The notes under the pieces were generated by a model. That model saw nothing but the letters and a program-made list of their open reading frames with translations. It did not search any database and was not told where the DNA came from. 10,742 nt of DNA from Bacteroidaceae bacterium (GTDB lineage Bacteria; Bacteroidota; Bacteroidia; Bacteroidales; Bacteroidaceae): positions 6,210-16,951 of the forward strand of contig JABUUA010000052.1 of assembly GCA_021443405.1 (NCBI GenBank), read 5' to 3'. The translations under genes were made by a program, and so were the position numbers. This document shows positions 1 through 8,084 of this stretch, piece by piece (position 1 is the first letter of the stretch; each line of letters begins with the position of its first letter).

Positions 1-260
1 TCGTGGCCGAACAGTTCGCTGTCGATGGTTCCTTCGGGAATGCTTCCGCAGTTGATGGCGATGTAACGCTTGTTCTTGCGCAGCGAATTGTCGTGGATGA
101 TGCGCGGTATAATCTCCTTACCCACACCGCTTTCGCCTTCAATCAGCACCGACAGATTGGTGGGGGCGACTTGCAGAGCAGTGTCTAACACGCGGTCAAG
201 CATTGGATCGCGTCCAATGATGCCGTAAGCCATTTTTATGCGTGTCAGGTCCGTAGTCAT
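1..260 (-). CDS. Sigma-54-type AAA+ transcriptional activator, N-terminal part (runs off window edge)
   Basis: The visible 86 codons encode the start of an NtrC-type AAA+ domain, which in this family hydrolyses ATP to open promoters held by sigma-54 RNA polymerase. Seen directly: a Walker A loop GESGVGKE at about residues 44-51, then a conserved INCGSIPEGTIDSELFGH stretch that normally leads straight into the GAFTGA loop contacting sigma-54; that loop lies just beyond the window. Only about 15 residues precede the domain (IIGRDPMLDRVL is already AAA+), so there is no receiver or GAF sensor. Bacteroidota genomes carry conserved activators of this short form. ATG at 258-260 was chosen because a TAnnTTTG promoter box sits 17 bases upstream; an in-frame ATG at 229-231 is an alternative. 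It follows mfd after 67 bases but probably has its own promoter. Sensor, target genes and C-terminal DNA-binding domain cannot be judged. Confidence 0.88.
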   Translation of the reverse strand, partial: MTTDLTRIKMAYGIIGRDPMLDRVLDTALQVAPTNLSVLIEGESGVGKEIIPRIIHDNSLRKNKRYIAINCGSIPEGTIDSELFGH

Positions 261-277
261 AGTAAGAAATCAGACTG

Positions 278-309
278 CAAAGGTAGTGCTTTTTTGTGAT
301 TATCGGAAA
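278..309 (-). promoter_or_regulatory. Bacteroidota-type housekeeping promoter for the sigma-54-type activator gene
   Basis: Read on the minus strand, TACCTTTG (278-285) matches the Bacteroidota -7 box TAnnTTTG exactly. About 19-20 bases further upstream is TTTC/TTCC (305-309), a weak version of the -33 TTTG element. The box ends 17 bases before the ATG, giving an expected leader of roughly 10-13 bases. It lies in the 67-base gap between mfd and the activator gene, which fits a separate transcript starting here. No hairpin terminator for mfd was seen in the same gap, so read-through from upstream remains possible. Confidence 0.6.
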
Positions 310-327
310 TAGAATGGCGGTTTTTCT

Positions 328-3300
328 TTATAAGGGAGTAACTTTCTGCATGTGAGCGAGTAGGTCCACAGCCTCTTTGACGGTTGTCACCTTGTTCACG
401 AGCAAGGTTCGGCGCTGGTTGTTTTCCTCCAGCCGACAGCGGCCTACGTTGACAGAGATGAAAGCGATAATCTGTCCGAAAGCATGGCTTTGGAAAAAGG
501 GACTGTCGGGATTTTGCACAAAGAAAAGTCGCATCCGCCCGCTCTTGAGTACAATCCGCTCCGCTCCGAAGTATTTGCCGAGCTGGCGTAACAAGACAAC
601 ACGGATGAGTTCTTCGCCTTCGGAGGGAATCTCGCCGAAACGGTCGTGCATTCGCTGCCGGAACTGCTCTACGTCGTCGGCATTCGACAGATTGTCCAGT
701 TCGCGGTAAAGCAACATGCGCTCGCTACTCCCCGGCACATACAGTTCGGAGAAATGCATGCAAATATCGCTATCTATCTGACATTCATCTACGAATGAAG
801 TCCCGTCGAGTTGGTCTCCTTGTGATTGTTTTTCGGCAAACATCTCATGGAACTCATCGTTGTGCAATTCGTTAATGGCTTCTTTCAGAATTTTCTGGTA
901 AGTGTCGTAACCCAGGTCGGCGATAAATCCGCTTTGCTCTGAGCCCAGCAAATTGCCGGCACCGCGGATGTCCAGGTCTTGCATGGCGAGATGGATGCCC
1001 GAACCCAAGCCCGAGAAATTTTCTATGGCCTGAAGTCGGCGCCGCGCCTCGGGAGTGAGTGCGCTCAAAGGCGGCGACAATAGATAGCAGAAAGCTTTTT
1101 TGTTGCTGCGCCCCACCCTACCCCTCATCTGATGAAGGTCGGAAAGACCGAAGTGATGAGCGGCATTGATGATGATGGTGTTGGCGTTCGGAATGTCGAT
1201 ACCGTTCTCAATTATCGTGGTGGAAATGAGTACGTCGTAATCATAATTGGCGAAATCGAGGATGACATGCTCCAGTTCTTCGCTCGACATTCGGCCGTGA
1301 CCGACACACACTCGGGCGTCCGGCACATATTTGTGAACTAAAGTTTCCAGTTCGGGCAGACTGCTGATGCGGTTCGACACAATGAATACTTGGCCGTTAC
1401 GGCTCATCTCGAAATTGATGGCGTCGGCAATCACCTGGGCATTGAAGCAGTGCAACTCCGTCTGTATGGGATAACGGTTGGGCGGCGGCGTTTGAATCAC
1501 ACTTAAATCGCGCGCCCCCATCAAACTGAACTGCAGCGTTCGGGGAATCGGGGTGGCCGTCAGCGTGAGCGTATCGACATTTGTCCGCAGCTGGCGCAGT
1601 CGCTCTTTTGTGCTCACTCCGAACTTCTGTTCTTCGTCAATTATCAGTAGGCCAATATCTTTGAACGTGACCGATTTCCCTATAATTTTATGTGTTCCTA
1701 TCAGAATGTCGATTTTTCCGTCTTTGAGTGCCGCCAAGATTTCTTTTGTCTTCTGCGCCGAGCGGGCTCGACTCAAATACTCGATGCGGACGGGGAAGTC
1801 CTTGAGTCGCTCGGAGAAAGTGTGGAAGTGCTGATAGGCAAGTACGGTAGTGGGAACTAACAATGCCACTTGTTTGCCGTCGCAAGCAGCTTTGAACGCG
1901 GCACGGATGGCGACTTCCGTCTTCCCAAACCCGACATCGCCGCACACAAGGCGGTCCATGGGCTTGGTTCGCTCCATGTCTTTCTTTACCTCAGCAGTGG
2001 CTTTTGACTGGTCGGGCGTGTCTTCGTATAAAAAAGAAGCTTCGAGTTCGTGTTGCAAATAGCTGTCGGGAGAAAAGCGAAAACCTTGTTGTTGCTGACG
2101 GACACTGTAAAGTTGAATCAAGTCGCGGGCGATGTCTTTGATTTTCGACTTCGTCCGTTCCTTCATTCGTTCCCAAGCCCCCGTTCCCAATTTGTTAACG
2201 CGCGGCGGTTCTCCTTCTTTTCCTTTATACTTGCTGACCTTATGCAAGGCGTGGAGAGAGACAAAGATGAAATCCTCGTTTTGATAAATCAGCTTTATCT
2301 TCTCAATCATCTGCCCATTCTCGGGAATGCGCACCAATCCGCCGAAACAACCAACACCGTGGTCGAGATGGACCACATAATCGCCCAATTCGAATTGTTG
2401 TAATTCCTTGAGCGTGAGCGCAACTTTTCCAATGCGAGTTTGTTCGCTCCTCAAATTATATTTGTGGAAGCGGTCAAATATCTGATGATCCGTGAAGCAA
2501 CAAATCTTCTGCGTTGCATCGCAGAAACCTTCGTGAAGAGTCTTCTCGACGGGCGTGAACTCGATAGGCGCTCCCAAATCTTGGAAGATGCTGCGCAAAC
2601 GCTCATGTTGTTTCGGTGAATCGGCCAGAATATAGATTTTGTAACCTTTCTGCTGAAAATCCGTAAAGAGATTGCAAACTATGTCAAAGTTTTTGTGACA
2701 CAAAGGTTGCGGCGAACAATCGTAAACGACTTTTGCCTGCACGTCGGTTGTGGACTGGGAACTGAGTTCAAGAATGCGGAAATCAAGGATTTGTCGTTGG
2801 AAAGTTTCTTTAGAAATAAGTACGCATTTTCGCCTAAGCTGTAATTCGTCGTCACTTTCCGCAGTTGATTTCGTTGCATGTTCTTCCGTCAAAGCTTGGG
2901 AAGAGAATCCCGTCTCGTAAGTAGACGCAACCGAATCAATCAAGTAAGGTAAGTTCTTGATGACCAACACTGCATTCTTATCCAGAAAAGACAAAAAAGA
3001 ATCCGTCAGCATTTCATACTCCGCCGCAAACTCGGGCACAATGGTAACTTTCTCTAATTTCTTAACCGATAACTGACTATGAATGTCGAAAGAACGAATA
3101 CTGTCAATCTCGTCGGAGAAGAAATCTATGCGGAAGGGGTAATCTTCAGAATAACTGTAAATGTCGATGAGAGAACCGCGGATAGAAAATTGTCCAGGTT
3201 CATAAACATAATCCGTCCGCTGAAAATGAAGGTCCAGTAATTGTTGCTCCACAGTCTGAGGGTCATGCTTCTCCCCTCTTGCCAGCGACATGGAATGATG

Positions 3301-3732
3301 GGTGAAATCCTTGCGACTGACAGTTCGTTCGCACAAAGCCTCGGGATAAGTTACCAGATAAAGAGGACATTGACGTGAGGTTAAGCGCGAGAGCACTTCC
3401 GTACGCATTATCTCGTTGGCCGGCTCTTTTTGTCCGTATTTGATGGCTCTTCGATACGACGACGGGAAGAATAGAACCTGTTCTTCACCCAATATCTGCA
3501 CACAATCGTGATAGAAATAGCCCGCCTCCTCTGCATCATTCAGCACAAAGACATAAGGCTTGGCCACCGACAAGGGGTCAACCTGAGGAAGAGCGGCAAA
3601 AGCCAACGCTGCCGAAGAACCCGCACAACCCGATAACGACATTCTCATAATGCTTTCGTCACTAAGCATCTTGCACAAAGACTTCGTCTTAGGATGTTTG
3701 GCGTATTTTAAAACAAGAGTGTCGATGGTCAT
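328..3732 (-). CDS. mfd: Transcription-repair coupling factor Mfd
   Basis: Mfd is a DNA translocase that pushes or removes RNA polymerase stalled at lesions and recruits UvrA for nucleotide excision repair. The 1134 residues are close to the 1148 of E. coli Mfd, so the protein is full length. Seen in order: a UvrB-like N-terminal module (residues about 1-300, including EPGQFSIRGSLIDIYS near 178-193); an RNA polymerase-interacting domain (about 445-505, GDYVVHLDHGVG); a superfamily 2 motor with Walker A GDVGFGKT (598-605), DEEQ box (699-702), TATPIPR (725-731), STTIIENGIDIP (837-848) and QMRGRVGR (868-875); a translocation (TRG) motif near 914-946 (DLDIRGAGNLLGSEQSG); and a C-terminal regulatory domain (about 985-1105). 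The ATG start at 3732 lies 23 bases after the PhnP-like gene's stop. No own promoter box was seen, so it is probably the last gene of the long operon. All key motor residues are intact. Confidence 0.98.
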   Translation of the reverse strand: MTIDTLVLKYAKHPKTKSLCKMLSDESIMRMSLSGCAGSSAALAFAALPQVDPLSVAKPYVFVLNDAEEAGYFYHDCVQILGEEQVLFFPSSYRRAIKYGQKEPANEIMRTEVLSRLTSRQCPLYLVTYPEALCERTVSRKDFTHHSMSLARGEKHDPQTVEQQLLDLHFQRTDYVYEPGQFSIRGSLIDIYSYSEDYPFRIDFFSDEIDSIRSFDIHSQLSVKKLEKVTIVPEFAAEYEMLTDSFLSFLDKNAVLVIKNLPYLIDSVASTYETGFSSQALTEEHATKSTAESDDELQLRRKCVLISKETFQRQILDFRILELSSQSTTDVQAKVVYDCSPQPLCHKNFDIVCNLFTDFQQKGYKIYILADSPKQHERLRSIFQDLGAPIEFTPVEKTLHEGFCDATQKICCFTDHQIFDRFHKYNLRSEQTRIGKVALTLKELQQFELGDYVVHLDHGVGCFGGLVRIPENGQMIEKIKLIYQNEDFIFVSLHALHKVSKYKGKEGEPPRVNKLGTGAWERMKERTKSKIKDIARDLIQLYSVRQQQQGFRFSPDSYLQHELEASFLYEDTPDQSKATAEVKKDMERTKPMDRLVCGDVGFGKTEVAIRAAFKAACDGKQVALLVPTTVLAYQHFHTFSERLKDFPVRIEYLSRARSAQKTKEILAALKDGKIDILIGTHKIIGKSVTFKDIGLLIIDEEQKFGVSTKERLRQLRTNVDTLTLTATPIPRTLQFSLMGARDLSVIQTPPPNRYPIQTELHCFNAQVIADAINFEMSRNGQVFIVSNRISSLPELETLVHKYVPDARVCVGHGRMSSEELEHVILDFANYDYDVLISTTIIENGIDIPNANTIIINAAHHFGLSDLHQMRGRVGRSNKKAFCYLLSPPLSALTPEARRRLQAIENFSGLGSGIHLAMQDLDIRGAGNLLGSEQSGFIADLGYDTYQKILKEAINELHNDEFHEMFAEKQSQGDQLDGTSFVDECQIDSDICMHFSELYVPGSSERMLLYRELDNLSNADDVEQFRQRMHDRFGEIPSEGEELIRVVLLRQLGKYFGAERIVLKSGRMRLFFVQNPDSPFFQSHAFGQIIAFISVNVGRCRLEENNQRRTLLVNKVTTVKEAVDLLAHMQKVTPL

Positions 3733-3755
3733 TACAATGAAATAAATGTGGTCTG

Positions 3756-4517
3756 TTAAATATCAATCTCTAATCCGTCGTATGCAATGTAAATTCCATC
3801 AGGCATTTGTGCTTCCAACTCCTCATGCAGACCTGCTTCATGACTCATGTGAATGATATAAGTCCTGCTTGCTCCGACCTTGCGACTGAAGTCTATAGCC
3901 TCTTGAATTGATTGGTGAGTGTTGTGAGGTTTGGAGCGGAGTCCATTGACAATCAGCACTTCCACCCCATGCAGATAGTTAAGTTCGGTCTCAGGGATGG
4001 TCTTCATATCCGTGATAAATGCCAAATCTCCTATCCGATAACCAAAAATGGGTAATTGGCCGTGCATGATTTGAAAGGCCTGCACGGTCATTTTCCCAAC
4101 AACTACGCTGTCGTGTGGTTTCAAGGCAGTTATTGTAACCTGAGGAACACCGGGATAAACATTGCGCTGCAGGCAATACGGCAGTCGCTCTTCAAGATGA
4201 CGCTTGGTGAGGTCGTCGGAATACAGAGGGACGGACTGGCGATAAGTGAACGGACGCAAATCGTCGATTCCCCCCACATGGTCATAATGTTCGTGGGTGA
4301 TGAAACAAGCATCGATAGGTCGTTGAAATCCAATTCGCAACAGCTGTTGGCGAATATCCGGACTGCAATCCAACAGAATGGTTGAGTCGCCGTCCTCCAG
4401 AAGAGCGGAGACCCGCAAGCGCTTATCGCGAGAGTCCGTGCTGGAGCAAACGCGACACTGACAGGCAAGTGCCGGCACACCTGTGCTTGTTCCTGTGCCC
4501 AGGAAAGTTAGTTTCAT
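3756..4517 (-). CDS. PhnP-like metallo-beta-lactamase-fold hydrolase
   Basis: A cytoplasmic metal-dependent hydrolase of the PhnP branch of the metallo-beta-lactamase fold, whose E. coli member cleaves phosphoribosyl 1,2-cyclic phosphate in phosphonate breakdown. With the ATG at 4515-4517 it has 253 residues. Seen: the family opening FLGTGTSTGVP; CxCxxC at C19, C21 and C24, the spacing of PhnP's structural zinc site; metal motif HEHYDH at 75-80; further candidate ligands H152, D170, H201, and H223/H226 in HMSH. A longer frame begins at a TTG (4529), but TTG starts are unusual here and the ATG begins right at the conserved MKLTFLGTG, so the ATG is preferred. It starts 18 bases after glnN and ends 23 before mfd, implying co-transcription. 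No phosphonate (phn) genes are in view, so the true substrate may be another cyclic or diester phosphate. Fold assignment is firm; the substrate is inference. Confidence 0.88.
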   Translation of the reverse strand: MKLTFLGTGTSTGVPALACQCRVCSSTDSRDKRLRVSALLEDGDSTILLDCSPDIRQQLLRIGFQRPIDACFITHEHYDHVGGIDDLRPFTYRQSVPLYSDDLTKRHLEERLPYCLQRNVYPGVPQVTITALKPHDSVVVGKMTVQAFQIMHGQLPIFGYRIGDLAFITDMKTIPETELNYLHGVEVLIVNGLRSKPHNTHQSIQEAIDFSRKVGASRTYIIHMSHEAGLHEELEAQMPDGIYIAYDGLEIDI

Positions 4518-4535
4518 GCGATTGGACAACTAATA

Positions 4536-6725
4536 TTATCTCACAAAGAGAATTTCGCGATATTTCGGCAGTGGCCACAATTCGTCATCCACGATAAGTT
4601 CCAGTTTATCAACGTGCTGACGAATCGTCTCCAGCAAAGGAGCCACTGTGTCGTGATAAGCTAAAGCCCGGGAGCGTTCGTGCTCTATCCGGTTGGCAAT
4701 GCGTCGATTCTCAACGAGTTCCGCTACCATTTCCCGGATAGAATTAGTGTGCTCACCAATCTGGTCAATCAACTCCATATTTTGCTTGCAGAGACGGGCG
4801 GCAGCGTCTTCCGGGAAGATTTGTCTCGTCTTCAAAACCATGTCAATCAGTTGTGTCTGATAACGTGTGGCCACAGGGATAATGTGATTGATGCAGAGAT
4901 CGCCGAAGACGCGAGCTTCGATTTGAATTTTCTTGGTGTAAGTGTCCAATTTAATCTCATTGCGCGCTTCAAGTTCTGCTTTTGTAAGCACATTCATCTC
5001 GCTGAACATCTTTACAGTATCTGGAGCCAGATAATAATCCAGTATCAGCGGGACGTTGGTCTGAACATCCAAACCGCGTTCGGCCGCCTCCGTCTGCCAT
5101 TCTTTACTATATCCGTTGCCGTCGAAACGAATCGGGCGGCAATACTTAATGTCCTCTTGCAAGACGAGCATGATGGCTTTCTGCTGTTCCACGCCCTTAT
5201 CGGTCAATTTAACCACGCGGTCGTGGAAATTCGTCAACGCCTCGGCCATGGCTGTGTTGAGAACAATCATGGCGGCGGCACAATTCGCCTGACTACCCAC
5301 GGCTCTGAATTCGAAGCGATTGCCCGTAAAGGCGAAGGGAGAAGTTCGGTTGCGGTCGGAATTATCGACGCTCAGTTCCGGAATCTGAGGAATGTTCACA
5401 TTGACCGATTGTTTGCCGCTCAGATTGAGGAAATCACCATGATTTTCAACGATATTGTCGAGAAGTTCGTTGATTTGTTTGCCCAAGAAACTACTGATGA
5501 TTGCGGGCGGTGCTTCGTGACCGCCAAGGCGATGAGCATTCGTAGCGCTCACGATGCTGGCTTTCAGCAGTCCGTTGTGCTTAAAGACCGCCACCAACGA
5601 TTCAACGATGAACGTCACGAACCGCAGGTTGTCTGTGACCGTCTTGCCGGGATTGTGCAGTAAAATGCCCGTATTCGTCGATAAACTCCAGTTGTTATGT
5701 TTGCCGCTGCCATTGATGCCGGCAAAGGGTTTTTCATGGAGCAGACATCTGAAGCCGTGCTTGCGCGCAATGTCGCGCATGAGCTCCATGAGCAGCATGT
5801 TGTGGTCCACCGCCAGATTGCATTCTTCGAAGATGGGGGCAATCTCGAATTGATTGGGCGCCACCTCGTTATGCCGAGTTTTGCACGGAATGCCCAGTTC
5901 CAAGGCTTGCATTTCCAAGTCTTTCATGAACATGGCCACGCGCTGCGGAATGGCGCCGAAGTAGTGGTCGTCCATCTGCTGATTTCGAGCGCTGTCGTGA
6001 CCCATCAAGGTTCGGCCCGTCATCAACAAGTCGGGACGAGCGGCGTATAAATCTTCATCCACCAGGAAATACTCCTGTTCCCAGCCCAGATTTGTCTGGA
6101 CGCTCTGCACGTCGGGATAGAAGAAGCGGGCCACTTTCGTAGCCGCCTTGTTGACGGCTGCCAGCGACTTCTTCAGGGGAGCTTTGTAGTCGAGAGCTTC
6201 GCCGGTGTAAGAGATGAACACGGTGGGAATCATCAGAGTGTCGCCCAGTACAAAGACCGGACTTGCCGGGTCCCAGGCGCTGTAGCCTCTCGCCTCGAAA
6301 GTGGAGCGGATGCCGCCGCTGGGAAAACTGCTGGCGTCCGGTTCCTGCTGCACGAGTTGCTTGCCGCTGAACTGCTCCACCATGCCGCCGCAACCGTCGT
6401 GCTCCACAAAAGCGTCGTGCTTTTCCGCCGTTCCTTCCGTCAACGGCTGAAACCAGTGGGTGCAATGCGTCACGCCGAGTTCCATCGCCCATTTCTTCAT
6501 GCCGGCGGCCACAGCGTCAGCCGTAGCGAAATCCAAGGTGGCTCCGCTGTCGATGACCTCGCACATTTTCTGATAGACCGGCTCGGGAAGATACTGCTGC
6601 ATCTTTTGTTTCGTGAAAACATACTTGGCGAAAAACTCGCTGGGCCGTTCTTCCTTGTTCGGAACTTCAATCGGTTTCTTCTTGAACGCTTCGCTCACTA
6701 CTTGAAATCTCAGATTCTTTGACAT
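4536..6725 (-). CDS. glnN: Type III glutamine synthetase GlnN
   Basis: Makes glutamine from glutamate, ammonia and ATP in the cytoplasm, the main ammonia-assimilating step. The 729 residues equal the usual length of Bacteroides GSIII, well above types I and II. Seen: GWEQEYFL (about 214-221) with the metal-binding glutamate pair; RHNEVAPNQFEIAP (284-297); the NGSGKHNNW loop (338-346) that binds glutamate in the superfamily; the NRTSPFAFTGNRFEFRAVGS block (459-478) carrying nucleotide/substrate arginines; and the long helical C-terminal region (about 500-729) typical of type III. The frame stays open upstream to a TTG at 6842, adding 39 residues that overlap the M15 peptidase gene and look non-coding; the ATG at 6725 begins the family's normal N-terminus MSKNLRFQVV. 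It lies 10 bases after the peptidase gene and 18 before the PhnP-like gene. No promoter box was seen just upstream, so it may rely on operon transcription. No nitrogen-regulatory site was recognised. Confidence 0.98.
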   Translation of the reverse strand: MSKNLRFQVVSEAFKKKPIEVPNKEERPSEFFAKYVFTKQKMQQYLPEPVYQKMCEVIDSGATLDFATADAVAAGMKKWAMELGVTHCTHWFQPLTEGTAEKHDAFVEHDGCGGMVEQFSGKQLVQQEPDASSFPSGGIRSTFEARGYSAWDPASPVFVLGDTLMIPTVFISYTGEALDYKAPLKKSLAAVNKAATKVARFFYPDVQSVQTNLGWEQEYFLVDEDLYAARPDLLMTGRTLMGHDSARNQQMDDHYFGAIPQRVAMFMKDLEMQALELGIPCKTRHNEVAPNQFEIAPIFEECNLAVDHNMLLMELMRDIARKHGFRCLLHEKPFAGINGSGKHNNWSLSTNTGILLHNPGKTVTDNLRFVTFIVESLVAVFKHNGLLKASIVSATNAHRLGGHEAPPAIISSFLGKQINELLDNIVENHGDFLNLSGKQSVNVNIPQIPELSVDNSDRNRTSPFAFTGNRFEFRAVGSQANCAAAMIVLNTAMAEALTNFHDRVVKLTDKGVEQQKAIMLVLQEDIKYCRPIRFDGNGYSKEWQTEAAERGLDVQTNVPLILDYYLAPDTVKMFSEMNVLTKAELEARNEIKLDTYTKKIQIEARVFGDLCINHIIPVATRYQTQLIDMVLKTRQIFPEDAAARLCKQNMELIDQIGEHTNSIREMVAELVENRRIANRIEHERSRALAYHDTVAPLLETIRQHVDKLELIVDDELWPLPKYREILFVR

Positions 6726-6735
6726 ATCATGTTTT

Positions 6736-7380
6736 TTATTTTTCAAAATGTTGATAGTCCTTGCAACTTTTCCATGCTCCGCCCCACTTGAATCCGTGGG
6801 CCACGAAGAGCTTGTAAGCAAGGTCGTTGGTGTCGATGACAAACTTCTTTCCGCGCCATTGATTTCTGTTCACCGCATATTTCCTGCCCGCCTTCGGCTC
6901 CACGGTCAATTGTCCGTTCACACTGCGGACATAGGGATTATACAAGGGATTGAGGTCAATCGCCATGCCGAAGGCGTGGCACGACAACCGATTGGAATTG
7001 GCGACGCGGCGGAAGCAAAACGACGAAGTGTTGTTGGCGGCCATCGACTTTTGGTCATCGGCGCCGAAGTCGTCAACCAACCTCATTTGCTCAATCGGAT
7101 ATTTCGCCTTCCAGAGTTCACGAAAAATCGCAACAACATCGTTAGCAATCGCCTTGTTCACCACCAATTCTCCCCGCTGCGTCTTCCCATCCTTGTCGCA
7201 ATACGAGAGAGTCAGATAGCGCAGTTCCGAGCGCTGCACCGAACAACCATCGGGGAACGACTTGTTCAGCATGCGGCTGAAGACAGTGTCCGGGATGGGT
7301 TGCGACACAAAAACAGTGTCCTGACCACAGATTTTTGTGCTCAGCAACAGCATCCAACCCATCAACAACGCCTGTTTCAT
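6736..7380 (-). CDS. Secreted M15-family zinc peptidase (D-Ala-D-Ala carboxypeptidase/endopeptidase-like)
   Basis: A 214-residue peptidoglycan peptidase predicted to act in the periplasm. Seen: a short signal peptide (K2, hydrophobic residues 4-13, likely signal peptidase I cleavage after ICG at 17-19; no proper lipobox). The C-terminal catalytic domain carries the M15 zinc motif SCHAFGMAID with H135 and D142, and the closing motif DYQHFE with D208 as likely catalytic acid and H211 as third zinc ligand. This layout matches the M15 group that includes L-Ala-D-Glu and D-Ala-D-Ala peptidases; which bond is cut is not decided by sequence. Five cysteines remain in the mature part (C46, C61, C122, C134, C206), so disulfides are possible after export. 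Its ATG overlaps the HAD gene's TGA by four bases (ATGA at 7377-7380), suggesting coupled translation. It is the only exported product in the window, and its link to the surrounding metabolic genes is unclear. Confidence 0.88.
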   Translation of the reverse strand: MKQALLMGWMLLLSTKICGQDTVFVSQPIPDTVFSRMLNKSFPDGCSVQRSELRYLTLSYCDKDGKTQRGELVVNKAIANDVVAIFRELWKAKYPIEQMRLVDDFGADDQKSMAANNTSSFCFRRVANSNRLSCHAFGMAIDLNPLYNPYVRSVNGQLTVEPKAGRKYAVNRNQWRGKKFVIDTNDLAYKLFVAHGFKWGGAWKSCKDYQHFEK

Positions 7381-8084
7381 AAGATTTCTTTGATTTCGAG
7401 GAGACTGTGGACTTCGAATTTCACGCGCTCATGGGCGTCGAAAGCCAAGTACCTGGGATTGAAGTACAAAGCATCTATGCCGGCCTGGGCGGCGCCCAAG
7501 ATGTCGGTGGAAAAATTGTCCCCAATCATCAGCGTGGTTTCTTTGGTGGCGTGGCTCACTTGCAAGGCGTAGTCGAAGAAAGTTTGTGCCGGCTTGTTGA
7601 CGCCGGCGTGCTCACTCAGCACAATCGTGTCGAAGCAATCCTTCAACTTACTAGCTTCAAGTTTCTTATACTGAACCTCCTGAAAACCGTTGCTGCACAT
7701 GTGGAGCCGATAGCCCTGCGCCTTGAGATACTGCATCAACTCGTGAGCTCCCGGAATGACGCCGGGCTTGCTCGAGCACAAATCGAGGAACTTGTCGCTC
7801 ACCTCGAGGCAAAATTCCCGCGTCGGCTCGAAATCTTTTCCCAGAGACAGTGGCCGGCGAAAGCGCTCGACGATAAGGTAATCGCGCGAAATCGCTCCGG
7901 CAGCATATTGCGCCCACAGTTCGAGATTCTCCCGCCAATAAGGGATTTGAAACGACTCGAACGACTCGAAATACCGACCGAGACGGAAATAGTCAAAGAT
8001 TTCCGACAACGCAATGTCGGCGTTGCCGTGTGTGTCGTAAAGAGTATCGTCAAAATCTATAAATAAATCCGTGTAACGCTTCAT
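7377..8084 (-). CDS. HAD-superfamily pyrimidine nucleotidase, YjjG type
   Basis: A cytoplasmic HAD phosphatase resembling YjjG, which dephosphorylates non-canonical pyrimidine nucleoside monophosphates as a clean-up enzyme. With the ATG at 8082-8084 it has 235 residues, near the usual 225-235. Seen: motif I DFDDTL with nucleophile D10, acid/base D12 and T14; motif II SNG with S131; motif III lysine K164 (NKPAQTFF, typical of this family); motif IV GDNFSTD with D189 and D194; and a helical cap domain at about 20-105. A frame starting three codons earlier uses TTG and is rejected because the ATG forms a 4-base ATGA overlap with the dehydrogenase stop, exactly as at the neighbouring junctions. 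It overlaps the M15 gene by four bases downstream. The HAD call is firm; YjjG-like specificity rests on overall resemblance and motif spacing. Confidence 0.9.
   Translation of the reverse strand: MKRYTDLFIDFDDTLYDTHGNADIALSEIFDYFRLGRYFESFESFQIPYWRENLELWAQYAAGAISRDYLIVERFRRPLSLGKDFEPTREFCLEVSDKFLDLCSSKPGVIPGAHELMQYLKAQGYRLHMCSNGFQEVQYKKLEASKLKDCFDTIVLSEHAGVNKPAQTFFDYALQVSHATKETTLMIGDNFSTDILGAAQAGIDALYFNPRYLAFDAHERVKFEVHSLLEIKEIL

Noticed and set aside
261..327. Terminator after mfd
   Set aside because: No inverted repeat followed by a T-run was found on the minus strand in this gap; only the promoter box is supported.
4680..5663. Long + strand open frame (327 codons) inside glnN
   Set aside because: It is fully antisense to a strongly supported gene, has no recognisable motifs and is explained by codon bias of glnN.
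6726..6842. 39-residue N-terminal extension of glnN starting at a TTG
   Set aside because: The extension overlaps the M15 gene, is low-complexity Ser/Thr-rich, and the ATG at 6725 gives exactly the usual 729-residue protein.
6748..8066. + strand open frames (6748-7572 and 7407-8066) opposite the M15 and HAD genes
   Set aside because: They are antisense shadows without motifs; the minus-strand genes have intact catalytic residues.
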